DNA of 16,591 nt, from positions 1 through 16,591 of the forward strand of contig JALRDC010000060.1 in NCBI GenBank assembly GCA_023262245.1. Reading direction: 5' to 3'. Positions 5,317 to 13,683 of this stretch are shown here, piece after piece (position 1 is the first letter of the stretch; the number at the start of each line of letters is the position of its first letter). The notes beneath the pieces are model-generated. The model saw nothing but the letters and a program-made list of their open reading frames with translations. It did not search any database and was not told the origin of the DNA. Position numbers and translations under genes: made by a program. This DNA comes from Flavobacteriaceae bacterium. GTDB taxonomy: Bacteria; Bacteroidota; Bacteroidia; Flavobacteriales; Flavobacteriaceae.

Positions 5317-7545
5317 TTGAAAAATAAATTTCTTTCACCCGTACTATTCCTATTTTCAACAATTCTTGTGGCTCAAGAACGTTTTATCCCCCCAAAAATT
5401 AACGATAATGATATTGTCTTAGATGGGATTATGCAAACAGATGAATGGAAAGGAGCGCTAGAAATAGCTTTAGATTATGAAGTAGATCCAGGAAGTAATA
5501 GTGAGCCTCAAGAAAAGACCACAGCCTCTATTCTCTATACTGATACCCACCTGTTTATAGCCTTTTACGCTTATGCAGATCCGAAAAATATTAGAGCTTC
5601 AGTTCGTTCGCGAGATGACTTTGGAATGATTAGTGATGACTTTGTTCTTGTGCGTTTTGACACTTACACAGATGCTAGAAATAATTATCTGCTGCTGGCA
5701 AATGCCTTTGGCAGTCAACTAGACGCTAGAGCTATAAATGCTTTGACTGATGAGGATCGCTATGATAGTAGCTTTAATTTAGAATACGAAACTCAAGGCA
5801 GTATTGTTGCTGATGGTTATCAAGTAGAGTTTAAAATTCCTTTTTCTTCTCTACCCTTTCCTAACGGTAAGGATCAGGAATGGCATTTTAACTTAACGCG
5901 CCAAGCTTTTAGAAATGGAATCCCAATAGATCTCCGCAGTCAACCTTTTGATAGAACTGATCCATGTCAAGTTTGTCAAACAACCGATAAGATTGTTTTA
6001 AAGGATATTGTCATAGAAAAACGAAAAGAGTTCTTGCCCTTTGTTGCGGCAGGTCTTTCTGGAGAAAAGCAACGTATTAGTGAAAAGTTAAACTATGGAA
6101 AAGTACAACCTAATGTTGGTCTTGGAATGAATTTTGACCTAAATAAAAATGCAACTTTAGAAGTAACACTCAATCCTGATTTTTCTCAAGTAGAAGCTGA
6201 TGTTACTCAAATTGACATCAATTCTGCAGTGGCATTAGAGTATCCTGAACGTCGTCCTTTTTTTAATCGTGGAACCGACATCGTTCAATTTACCAATGGA
6301 GTATTTTACTCACGTTCCATAAATAATCCCTTAATATCAACTAAATTAATCAGTCAGGGGAAAAAAGAACGTATCTATTTCTTGACAGCCTTAGATCAAA
6401 ATTCGGTTTATCAAATTGCGGGAGAAGATCGTTCTTACTTAGGGCAAGGAGACGAATCTTTTGTCAACATCTTTAGATATCAACGATTTATTAATAAAAA
6501 TTCACGCGTAGGGCTTTTGTCTACAAACCGTTATTTTAAAAAGGGAGGGTATGGCAATATCTTTGGCACAGACGGTTGGTTTCTATTTTCAAAAAACCTA
6601 CGATTGACTTATGAGTTCTTCTTCAATTTTAATGAGGAACCTAATGCCGATTGGATCGATACTGAAGACAGCATAGAAAATAGAAGTATTGCTTTAAATC
6701 AAGAAAAATTTCGTGGAAGTGCCCTTTACGCACAACTTTACAGGAATACTGAAAACTGGAAATCTTATCTTACTCTTAGAGGTATTTCTCCGAATTATCA
6801 GGCAGATGTGGGCTTTGTTGTAAATAACAATAGACAATGGGCCACATTATATCATACCTATCAAAATTTTCCAAACAAAAAAGGGATTCAGTTTTTTAGC
6901 ATTGGTACTAAAGCGGATATCATTTACACCTATCAGGACTATTTGAAAGTAATTAGTATTGATGGAATTGTAAGTCTTAACACCTATTTTAATACTAGTA
7001 TAAACTACACTTACGACATGGATGCTTTTAAAAATTATTTAGGTCGTGATTATAGAAATGTAGGGAAAAGTGAGTTGGAAATCAACAGCAATCCCTCAGA
7101 ATCTTTTTCATTGGATTTTAATATAACTTTTGGCAGAGACCTGGCTTATAATGAGGAGGTTCCAGAGATAGGGAGAGAATTGACTTTGTTCTTAAGACCC
7201 GGATTTCAATTGAGTAACAAACTGAAACTTTCACCATCGATTCGTTTTGCACGCCTTAAAAATCTACAATCAGGAGAAAACTATTTCAATGGTTCCATTT
7301 CAAGATTTTCAGCACGATATCAATTCAATAACTTTTTTAACATTCGCTTAATTTCGGAATACAATTCCTTTACCGAACAGTTCTTCATTCAGCCCCTAAT
7401 TCAATGGAATCCCAATCCATCAACTGTTTTTTACATAGGGGGAAATCAAAATTCACTGAACGATTTTAACGATGAGCTCTATTCTGTTTTTAGAATAGAT
7501 CAAACCCAGTTCTTCTTAAAATTCCAATATTTGATAGGTCTTTAA
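5317..7545 (+). CDS. DUF5916 outer-membrane protein with N-terminal CBM9-like domain
   Basis: This 742-residue exported protein has the DUF5916 architecture common in Bacteroidota. After a signal peptide (cleavage near VA-Q, residues 19-20) comes a carbohydrate-binding family-9-like beta sandwich at about 27-215, opening with DNDIVLDGIMQTDEW and containing LFIAFYAYADP. The rest is rich in aromatic beta strands alternating with turns, suggesting an outer-membrane beta barrel, and ends in an aromatic strand (FFLKFQYLIGL). The DUF5916 hallmark ALEYPERRPFF is present near residue 305. CBM9-like domains in this family may bind sugars, but the ligand is unknown. The start is a TTG: no ATG gives an intact signal peptide, and the TTG gives one of normal length. 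A CxxC pair (DPCQVCQ, near residue 212) sits between the sandwich and the barrel. It stands alone, divergent from the NTF2-like gene, and no strong promoter is seen upstream. Confidence 0.88.
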   Translation: MKNKFLSPVLFLFSTILVAQERFIPPKINDNDIVLDGIMQTDEWKGALEIALDYEVDPGSNSEPQEKTTASILYTDTHLFIAFYAYADPKNIRASVRSRDDFGMISDDFVLVRFDTYTDARNNYLLLANAFGSQLDARAINALTDEDRYDSSFNLEYETQGSIVADGYQVEFKIPFSSLPFPNGKDQEWHFNLTRQAFRNGIPIDLRSQPFDRTDPCQVCQTTDKIVLKDIVIEKRKEFLPFVAAGLSGEKQRISEKLNYGKVQPNVGLGMNFDLNKNATLEVTLNPDFSQVEADVTQIDINSAVALEYPERRPFFNRGTDIVQFTNGVFYSRSINNPLISTKLISQGKKERIYFLTALDQNSVYQIAGEDRSYLGQGDESFVNIFRYQRFINKNSRVGLLSTNRYFKKGGYGNIFGTDGWFLFSKNLRLTYEFFFNFNEEPNADWIDTEDSIENRSIALNQEKFRGSALYAQLYRNTENWKSYLTLRGISPNYQADVGFVVNNNRQWATLYHTYQNFPNKKGIQFFSIGTKADIIYTYQDYLKVISIDGIVSLNTYFNTSINYTYDMDAFKNYLGRDYRNVGKSELEINSNPSESFSLDFNITFGRDLAYNEEVPEIGRELTLFLRPGFQLSNKLKLSPSIRFARLKNLQSGENYFNGSISRFSARYQFNNFFNIRLISEYNSFTEQFFIQPLIQWNPNPSTVFYIGGNQNSLNDFNDELYSVFRIDQTQFFLKFQYLIGL

Positions 7546-7583
7546 GCTCGTAAGAGCAATGGTGTTAATGAGTTAAAATATCA

Positions 7584-7614
7584 TTGTCAACAAACTTTAA
7601 TTTTCCTACATTTA
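7584..7614 (+). promoter_or_regulatory. Candidate Bacteroidota promoter of the M28 peptidase gene
   Basis: A TTG at 7584-7586 is followed after 20 bases by TACATTTA at 7607-7614, close to the flavobacterial pattern TTTG / TA-nn-TTTG with typical spacing. The -7 box ends 26 bases before the ATG. It is the only candidate in the window where both elements are visible. Confidence 0.42.
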
Positions 7615-7640
7615 GTTTGAATTAAAACACTTTAGGTTAT

Positions 7641-9191
7641 ATGAAAAATAGTTATAGAATTTTAGCATCTGCCTTGATGCTAGTAAGTACCTTGTCTTTT
7701 GCTCAAGAAGCTACAACGATCGAAAAAATTGTTAAAGAAGCCCAAGAAAATTCTCAATTAGAAAGTCTTGCGCAGGAATTACTCGATGGAATTGGTCCGA
7801 GACTGGTAGGTACGCCACAAATGAAAAATGCTCATGATTGGGCTGTAAAAAATTATAAAAGCTGGGGTATTGATGCTAGAAACGAACGTTTTGGAACCTG
7901 GCGAGGCTGGGAAAGAGGTATTTCTCACATAGACATGCTTGAACCGAGAGTTCAAAGTTTAAGAGGAACACAATTGGCTTGGTGTCCTTCAACTTCTAAA
8001 GAGGGCATTACGGCAGAAGTCATAACATTGCCAGTGGTAAGTAATCCAGAGGAGTTTAAAGCTTGGTTGCCTCAAGCCAAAGGGAAAATTATATTAATTT
8101 CAAGAAAGGAACCCACAGGAAGACCAAACTATAACTGGGAAGAATTTGCAACAGAAGCGTCTTTTGAAAAAATGAAAACCGAAAGGGATTCCCTTTATGA
8201 GGCTTGGAAAATCAATATGAAAAATACGGGCTATACCTCTCGAAGTATCATTAAGGTCTTAGAGGATGCAGGTGCTGCTGGACTTATAAGTTCTAACTGG
8301 TCAAAAGGTTTCGGAACTAATAAAATTTTTAGTGCACGCACAAAAAATATTCCTACTGTAAGCTTGGAATTAGAAGATTATACCCTTGTTTATAGACTAG
8401 CAGCTAGAGGCCAAAAGCCTGTTTTGAATATCACTGCACTTTCACAAGAACTTGGAGAGGTTCCAACATTTAATACAATTGGTGAAATTAAGGGGAGCGA
8501 AAAACCAAATGAGTATGTTGTTCTTTCCGCTCATTTTGATTCTTGGGACGGTGGTACTGGAGCAACAGATAATGGCACAGGATCGCTGGTAATGATGGAA
8601 ACCATGAGAATTCTTAAAAAAATATATCCAAACCCAAAGAGAACCATAATTGTTGGGCACTGGGGTAGTGAAGAACAAGGTTTAAACGGCTCTCGTTCTT
8701 TTGTTGAAGATCATCCGGAAGTGATTGCAAATATTCAAGCGGTCTTTAACCAAGATAATGGAACGGGAAGGGTTGTAAACCTATCTGGACAAGGCTTTTT
8801 GCATGCCTATGAATACCTTGGAAGGTGGCTGGAAAAGGTTCCAAACTCCGTTACAAAACATATAGAAACTGAATTTCCTGGAACACCTGGTGGCGGTGGG
8901 TCTGATTATGCTTCCTTTGTTGCAGCTGGAGTACCCGCTTTTAACTTAAGTTCCTTGGACTGGTCTTACCGAGATTATACTTGGCATACAAATAGAGATA
9001 CTTATGATAAGCTTATTTTTGACGATATAAAAAACAATGTAGTCTTAACCGCTATACTAGCCTATATGGCTTCTGAAGATCCAAAAACAAGCTCCCGGGA
9101 AAAAAGTGTTTTACCTTTAAGTAAAAGAACTGGAAAACAAATGAAATGGCCTAAACAAAGAACACCAAATAGAAAAGGGGGGATGAACTAA
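7641..9191 (+). CDS. Secreted M28-family zinc aminopeptidase with PA-like insert
   Basis: This is a 516-residue exported metallopeptidase. The signal peptide ends at SFA-Q (residues 19-22). The first part (GIGPRLVGTPQMKNAHDWAV, about 51-70) is typical of M28 peptidases with a PA domain. The PA-like insert spans about 110-260 and includes GAAGLISSNW near 211. The catalytic domain has the full M28 zinc set: His298 in SAHFDSWDG, bridging Asp310 in GATDNGTG, Glu344/Glu345 in SEEQG (general base and ligand), Asp372 in NQDNGTG, and His449 in WHTNRDT. It therefore looks active and should remove N-terminal amino acids or short peptides outside the cytoplasm. The last 30 residues are strongly basic (KRTGKQMKWPKQRTPNRKGG). 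The stop codon lies in the loop of the terminator stem shared with the convergent fucose operon. Its relation to neighbours is not evident. Confidence 0.93.
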   Translation: MKNSYRILASALMLVSTLSFAQEATTIEKIVKEAQENSQLESLAQELLDGIGPRLVGTPQMKNAHDWAVKNYKSWGIDARNERFGTWRGWERGISHIDMLEPRVQSLRGTQLAWCPSTSKEGITAEVITLPVVSNPEEFKAWLPQAKGKIILISRKEPTGRPNYNWEEFATEASFEKMKTERDSLYEAWKINMKNTGYTSRSIIKVLEDAGAAGLISSNWSKGFGTNKIFSARTKNIPTVSLELEDYTLVYRLAARGQKPVLNITALSQELGEVPTFNTIGEIKGSEKPNEYVVLSAHFDSWDGGTGATDNGTGSLVMMETMRILKKIYPNPKRTIIVGHWGSEEQGLNGSRSFVEDHPEVIANIQAVFNQDNGTGRVVNLSGQGFLHAYEYLGRWLEKVPNSVTKHIETEFPGTPGGGGSDYASFVAAGVPAFNLSSLDWSYRDYTWHTNRDTYDKLIFDDIKNNVVLTAILAYMASEDPKTSSREKSVLPLSKRTGKQMKWPKQRTPNRKGGMN

Positions 9192-9200
9192 TCCCCCCTT
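9175..9200. terminator. Stem-loop between convergent M28 peptidase gene and fucose operon
   Basis: Arms 9175-9184 (AAGGGGGGAT) and 9191-9200 (ATCCCCCCTT) pair perfectly over 10 bp around a 6-base loop. On the minus strand the stem is followed by TTCT and a T-rich stretch, so it best fits termination of the lactate dehydrogenase end of the operon. On the plus strand it is followed by a looser T-rich sequence. The loop and second arm contain the stop codon of the peptidase gene. Confidence 0.75.
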
Positions 9201-9209
9201 ATGTTTAAT

Positions 9210-10364
9210 TTAAACGTTCTTTTGTCTTAGATCAGCAATAGTTTCACAACTCAACTGTTCCATTACCTGGGTCAATTGTTTTTTTAGCAGCGTAACTGTA
9301 TGATTCCCACCTTTTCTTCCTAGGGCTGAAACTCCGTACATGAAAGTTCTTCCCAGAAAGGTAAAAGCTGCACCTTGCGATAAAACACGTGCCACATCTG
9401 CACCCCCACGAATACCACTATCCATCATAATAGTCAATTTGTCTTGGTACTTTGGAACTACTGTACGTAAAGAATCTATGGTGGCTTGCCCCACATCTAC
9501 TTGTCGACCGCCATGATTGGAAACGATGACACCATCTAAACCCAATTGAGATGCTTTTTCTATGTCCTGTATGGATTCGACTCCTTTAAGCACTAATTTA
9601 CCTTTCCATAATGCACGAATCTTCGAAATCTTTTCTTCGTTTAACCTTCCTGAAAAAGTTTGATCCATAAACTTTGCCAGTTGATTAAGGTTCAAATTTT
9701 TAGGCATATAAGGCCTAAGGACTTCAAAATTAGGCTGACCGTTTACTAGTGTTGTTAATGCCCAATGGGGTCTTCTAAAAACGTTGAGAATATTAGTTAA
9801 AGTCATTTTAGGGGGCATTGATAATCCGTTGCGAATATCTCGAGGGCGAAAGCCGAAAGAGGGGACATCAGCCAAAATAACCAATACTGGACAGCCAGCA
9901 AGTTCTGCCCTTTTTATAAGATCTTTTGTTACCCTTTCTTCACTAGGGTGGTAAAGTTGAAACCAAGCACGACCTTCAGTAATTTCAGAAATTTTTTCTA
10001 TACTGGCAGTACTCACAGTGCTTAACACAAAGGGGAGGTTGTGATCAAAGGAAGCTTTGGCAAGTATTTCAGAAGCTTTTGGCCACATCAACCCTTGAAG
10101 TCCCACAGGAGCAATTCCAAAGGGAGCGTTATAGGTATGTCCAAAGAGTTTGGTTTTTAGCTCTGGCTGTGAAGTATTTACCAAATAAGTAGGCTTGAGT
10201 TCTATTTCTCTGATACGACTTGTGTTTTTTTTCAAATTCACATCATCATGACATCCACCATCTAAATATTCAAAAGCAAACTTAGGGATTTTCGCTGCTG
10301 CTCTTTTTCGCAAATCAGGAACTGAAGGATATCGACTATCCATAAAATCAATATTTCTTTTCAT
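9210..10364 (-). CDS. lldD: FMN-dependent L-lactate dehydrogenase (alpha-hydroxy-acid oxidase family)
   Basis: This TIM-barrel flavoprotein oxidises an L-2-hydroxy acid, most likely L-lactate to pyruvate, passing electrons to the respiratory chain. The family residues are in place: YLDGG at 33-37, APVGL near 85, FQLY at 135-138, the flavin-contacting Lys260 in LVLKG, the catalytic His284 and substrate Arg287 in SNHGGRQ, and DSGIRGG at 315-321 for FMN phosphate. Length (384) is normal. The gene overlaps the FucP stop by 4 bases (ATGA), so it is translationally coupled as the last gene of the operon. This fits the pathway, because the FAH hydrolase releases L-lactate as well as pyruvate. Specificity for lactate is inferred from this context; glycolate or another hydroxy acid cannot be excluded by sequence alone. 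Confidence 0.9.
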   Translation of the reverse strand: MKRNIDFMDSRYPSVPDLRKRAAAKIPKFAFEYLDGGCHDDVNLKKNTSRIREIELKPTYLVNTSQPELKTKLFGHTYNAPFGIAPVGLQGLMWPKASEILAKASFDHNLPFVLSTVSTASIEKISEITEGRAWFQLYHPSEERVTKDLIKRAELAGCPVLVILADVPSFGFRPRDIRNGLSMPPKMTLTNILNVFRRPHWALTTLVNGQPNFEVLRPYMPKNLNLNQLAKFMDQTFSGRLNEEKISKIRALWKGKLVLKGVESIQDIEKASQLGLDGVIVSNHGGRQVDVGQATIDSLRTVVPKYQDKLTIMMDSGIRGGADVARVLSQGAAFTFLGRTFMYGVSALGRKGGNHTVTLLKKQLTQVMEQLSCETIADLRQKNV

Positions 10365-11665
10365 GAAATTGAGTGATGTAAAGATTTAAAGGTTCGATAG
10401 CCATAAATTGCGACTACTATAAAACAGAATAAGGGTAAAACAAATGAAGCATTTACAGCAGGTAAAGGCCCTACCCTTTCTAAATCGATTATCAAACCTT
10501 GAATTGGAGGCATCAATGCGCCTCCTACTATTGCCATTACAAGACCTGCTGCTCCAAGAGAGGTATCCTCCCCTAGATTTTCAAGAGCAATGCCGTAAAT
10601 AGTGGGAAACATTAATGACATAAAAGCGGAGGTAAAAATAAGCGAATACAAACCGAACATTCCCTCACTAAAAATTACACCCAGCATACTTATTATTGCA
10701 CCTAAACCAAAAAGACATAACAATTTTTTGGAATTTATATAGTTCATCAAAAAGGTACTTAAAAAGCGACTTGACAAGAAAATGGCCATCGCCAGAATAT
10801 TGTAATTCTGTGCTTGAGCTTTTGATAAGCCTAAACGTTCTGCATATTGAATAATAAAGGTCCAACACATAATTTGGGCGCCCACATAAAACATCTGAGC
10901 TAGTACACCTTCCCTATAAGATGAATTTCTTAGCAACCTCTTAAAACTGGCTCCAGTGTCTCCCTGATTTGTAGTTTGACCTAACGCTGGCATTTTGGTA
11001 AATCGAATTATAAAGAAAATACAGATCACAACAGCTCCCAAGATTAGGTATGGATCGCGAATGACCGCCAAATCATGAGTCTTAATCATTGCTTTTTCAG
11101 CCCAATCCAAGGTGGTGTAAATCAAATTTCCTGAGACGTCTTTTTGATCAGATTGAAGATTTGATAAAATTAAATTTGAAGCTACAAACATCCCTAGAAG
11201 AGAGCCGAAGGGATTGAAAGCTTGAGCTAAATTCAATCTTCTAGTTGCGGATTCTGAATCGCCCATAGATAAGACATAGGGATTTGCCGTAGTTTCTAAA
11301 AAAGCTAAACCAAATGTCAATATGTAAAGAGAAAAAAGAAAGTAAGTAAACTCCTGAAAGTGAGCTGCAGGATAAAATAAAAAGGCTCCTATTGCATACA
11401 GCATCAAACCTAATAGTATCCCCTTCTTATAAGTATATTTGCGAACAAACAAGGCTGCGGGTATGGCCATAGTAGCATAGCCACCGTAAAAGGCTAGTTG
11501 AACTAGTGCCGCTTTTGCTGTAGAAATCTCCATCAAAGTTCCAAAAGCAGCAACCATAGGATTGGTAATATCGTTGGCAAAACCCCACAATGCGAAAAGA
11601 GATGTGATTAAAATAAAAGGGAGTAGGTACTCTTTAGCTACGATATTTTTTTTTGATTTTCCCAT
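10361..11665 (-). CDS. fucP: L-fucose:H+ symporter FucP (MFS)
   Basis: This inner-membrane major-facilitator transporter of 434 residues takes up L-fucose with protons. It closely follows E. coli FucP: FALWGFANDITNP at 24-36 with Asp32, QLAFYGGYATMAIPAA at 56-71, LLGLMLYAIGAFLFYPAA at 84-101, and LETTANPYV with Glu124. Asp32 and Glu124 match the two acidic residues shown to be essential in E. coli FucP (Asp46 and Glu135), supporting an active symporter. Twelve membrane segments can be traced. A short basic N-terminus (GKSKKN) precedes the first helix. It lies 34 bases after the mutarotase, the widest gap in the operon, and overlaps lldD by 4 bases. Related FGHS-family carriers also transport glucose or galactose, but the surrounding enzymes favour fucose. 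Confidence 0.92.
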   Translation of the reverse strand: MGKSKKNIVAKEYLLPFILITSLFALWGFANDITNPMVAAFGTLMEISTAKAALVQLAFYGGYATMAIPAALFVRKYTYKKGILLGLMLYAIGAFLFYPAAHFQEFTYFLFSLYILTFGLAFLETTANPYVLSMGDSESATRRLNLAQAFNPFGSLLGMFVASNLILSNLQSDQKDVSGNLIYTTLDWAEKAMIKTHDLAVIRDPYLILGAVVICIFFIIRFTKMPALGQTTNQGDTGASFKRLLRNSSYREGVLAQMFYVGAQIMCWTFIIQYAERLGLSKAQAQNYNILAMAIFLSSRFLSTFLMNYINSKKLLCLFGLGAIISMLGVIFSEGMFGLYSLIFTSAFMSLMFPTIYGIALENLGEDTSLGAAGLVMAIVGGALMPPIQGLIIDLERVGPLPAVNASFVLPLFCFIVVAIYGYRTFKSLHHSIS

Positions 11666-11699
11666 AGAAACTATTTAAAGATAGACTAAATCTTTCTGG

Positions 11700-12053
11700 C
11701 TATTGTTCATCCAAATCGTAAATTTTTTCCATCAAAATCCATTTACTCCCCGCTTGTCCATGAGGAAGGGCTTGTTGATATTGCCACATGAGTTCCTCCC
11801 ATTGTTGGACCTTTGGGTTTGCAGCATCCATTTGCGCTTTGCGTTCTAAAGAAAAAGTTTCATCTGCTTCTAAAATCATAAACAACCGATTTGCGGTATT
11901 GTAAATTTTTGCATGTTGAATTCCAGCATCCTTTAAACTTTGATTGATCTCTGGCCATACTTTTTTATGATAGGCTTTATAGGCTTCTATTTTTTTAATA
12001 TCCTCGGTTAAATCTAGGGCAAAACAAAAGCGCTTTAATCGTTGTGGTTTCAT
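11700..12053 (-). CDS. L-fucose/L-rhamnose mutarotase (RhaM/DUF718 family)
   Basis: This small cytosolic protein (117 residues) of the RhaM/DUF718 family interconverts alpha and beta anomers of a 6-deoxyhexose. It has the family pattern with a candidate catalytic His29 in YHKKVWPEI, the NRLFMILEAD strand near residue 56, and QQWEELMW near 83. RhaM itself acts on L-rhamnose, but a DUF718 protein is part of the Campylobacter jejuni fucose cluster, and the neighbours here (FucP, fucose dehydrogenase) point to L-fucose. Its task would be to supply the anomer used by the dehydrogenase, since the released lactone pathway starts from a cyclic sugar. It starts 17 bases after the fucose dehydrogenase gene. 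The start ATG at 12053 gives the family-length N-terminus. Confidence 0.88.
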   Translation of the reverse strand: MKPQRLKRFCFALDLTEDIKKIEAYKAYHKKVWPEINQSLKDAGIQHAKIYNTANRLFMILEADETFSLERKAQMDAANPKVQQWEELMWQYQQALPHGQAGSKWILMEKIYDLDEQ

Positions 12054-12070
12054 TTGAAGGGTAATTTTTT

Positions 12071-12850
12071 TTATAACGCACGATCTAGATGGGAATAACC
12101 ACCATCAACAAAAATTAACTGCCCTGTGGTATGGCTTGACCGCTCAGAAATCAAAAAGACTACAGTATTTGCAATTTCTTCTTCGGTAGTCATCCGTTGT
12201 TCCAAGGGTATTTTTTTATTGATTTCAGCAAGTTTTTCTTTTGGATTGTCAAAACCACTGATCCATTTTTCATACATGGGTGTGTAACACTCAGCTACAA
12301 TCACACTATTTACTCGTATTGAAAAAGGTAATAAGTCAACTGCCCATTCCCTTGTCATTGCATTACGTGCGCCATTTGCAGCAGCATATCCAGAAGTTCC
12401 TCCTTGACCGGTTATTGCAGTCTTAGAACCTATATTGACTATAGAACCCTTAGTTTTTTTAAGTTCTGGAAGAAGCAACTGTGCCATCGTATAATAATGA
12501 ACAAGATTGCGTTCAAGGGATTGTAAAAAAGCTTCATGAGTACCCTTTTCCAATCCAACACCATCGTTTATTCCCGCGTTATTTACCAAACCATGAATAC
12601 TTCCAAACTCAGAAAGTACATTTTTTACTGCCTTTTCGCATTGATCGCGATGCGTTAAATCTACATTTATCCCTCCTACACGGATCCCCTTTCGAGCAAA
12701 TTGTTCTACCACTTTATTCATCTGATGTTCATCGTTGTCAAATAAAATGGGGATTGCACCCTCTGCCGCCAAAACCGCTACAATCCCAGCTCCTATTCCA
12801 TTGGCCCCACCAGTAACAACAATTATTTTTCCTTTTAAACCTAAATCCAT
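12071..12850 (-). CDS. SDR-family L-fucose dehydrogenase with YxxxN in place of YxxxK
   Basis: This 259-residue short-chain dehydrogenase is predicted to oxidise L-fucose to L-fuconolactone. The Rossmann motif TGGANGIG is at 13-20, an acidic residue (Asp38) after beta-2 favours NAD, and NNAG is at 90-93. NNAGINDGVGLE, ERNLVHYY, SSHTTGQ and the C-terminal GYSHLDRAL are features I recall from L-fucose dehydrogenases of Burkholderia and similar bacteria. Ser142 (NIGSKTA) and Tyr155 (SGYAAAN) of the catalytic set are present, but position 159, normally the essential Lys of YxxxK, is Asn (codon AAT at 12376-12374). The rest of the protein is intact, so this looks like a lineage feature, not decay. 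It lies 8 bases after the lactonase gene. The substrate is inferred from operon context and resemblance. Confidence 0.85.
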   Translation of the reverse strand: MDLGLKGKIIVVTGGANGIGAGIVAVLAAEGAIPILFDNDEHQMNKVVEQFARKGIRVGGINVDLTHRDQCEKAVKNVLSEFGSIHGLVNNAGINDGVGLEKGTHEAFLQSLERNLVHYYTMAQLLLPELKKTKGSIVNIGSKTAITGQGGTSGYAAANGARNAMTREWAVDLLPFSIRVNSVIVAECYTPMYEKWISGFDNPKEKLAEINKKIPLEQRMTTEEEIANTVVFLISERSSHTTGQLIFVDGGYSHLDRAL

Positions 12851-12858
12851 ATTCTAAT

Positions 12859-13683
12859 TTAAAGATTATATACTCTTATGGCGTTTGTACCCATAATTTT
12901 ATTCTTTTCACCGGGAACGTTTTTTTCTATAAAGTCCGTGACAATTTTAAGAACTCTTTCATATTCAGTCGCTAGAAGACATACCGGCCAATCCGATCCA
13001 AATAAAACTCGGTCAGGTCCAAAACTACTCAAGATTACCTCCATAAATGGTGTAAAATCTTCCTCCTCAAATTGGAAATTTTGGGTTTCTGTGACCATTC
13101 CAGATAATTTGCAGTAAGTATTAGGGTGCGCTGCAAGAGATTCGATTTCTTTAACCCATACTTCTGAAATAGGTTTGGCTATTTCAGGTTTTGCCAAATG
13201 GTCTAATATGAATTTTTGATGAGGAAATTTCCTTACAAAAGCATTTGCCGCTCTAAGCTGGTTTGGGGTTATCAACAGGTCGTAAGTCAGATCAAAATCT
13301 GATAATATGCGTATTCCCCTTTGAAAATCTTCACCTAGTAAAAAGTGTTCTTTTTCTGCCTGAACAATATGTCTTACCCCTTTAAAGTAAGGGTTTTTTG
13401 AAAAATGAGACAGGCGTTTTAATACATGTGGGGCACACAAATCTACCCATCCTACTACTCCTTTAACAAAGGGATATTTGGCAGCGCAATCCAACAAAAA
13501 AATTGTTTCGTTTTCGGATTGATCCGCCTGAACGGCAACACATCCCTCCACATTGTTATTCTTTAAAATAGGTTCTAAATCCTCTGGAACAAAATCGCGT
13601 CTTAACACCTTCATAGTATCATCTATCCACGTATCACGCTGAGGATCGAAATTCCAAAAGTGTTGATGACTATCAATAATCAT
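12859..13683 (-). CDS. Amidohydrolase-family L-fuconolactonase
   Basis: This 274-residue amidohydrolase (amidohydrolase-2/COG3618 type TIM barrel) is predicted to open L-fuconolactone to L-fuconate in the cytoplasm. The family metal and catalytic residues can be seen: His6 and His8 in DSHQHFW, His105 in GVRH, His162 in LDHLAKP and Asp231 in FGSDWPV. The ending GTNAIRVYNL is also typical. The same family supplies the lactonase of fucose clusters in Xanthomonas and Campylobacter (Cj0487). It overlaps the hydrolase gene before it by 4 bases (ATGA) and precedes the fucose dehydrogenase by 8 bases, which places it directly beside the enzyme that makes its substrate. A rhamnonolactonase or another sugar lactonase would look similar. 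Confidence 0.9.
   Translation of the reverse strand: MIIDSHQHFWNFDPQRDTWIDDTMKVLRRDFVPEDLEPILKNNNVEGCVAVQADQSENETIFLLDCAAKYPFVKGVVGWVDLCAPHVLKRLSHFSKNPYFKGVRHIVQAEKEHFLLGEDFQRGIRILSDFDLTYDLLITPNQLRAANAFVRKFPHQKFILDHLAKPEIAKPISEVWVKEIESLAAHPNTYCKLSGMVTETQNFQFEEEDFTPFMEVILSSFGPDRVLFGSDWPVCLLATEYERVLKIVTDFIEKNVPGEKNKIMGTNAIRVYNL

Noticed and set aside
7546..7557. Hairpin GCTC-GTAA-GAGC just after the DUF5916 stop as a terminator
   Set aside because: The stem is only 4 bp and there is no T-tract behind it.
12481..12816. Plus-strand 111-residue open frame
   Set aside because: It lies fully inside the well-supported fucose dehydrogenase gene on the other strand and its translation has no recognisable features.
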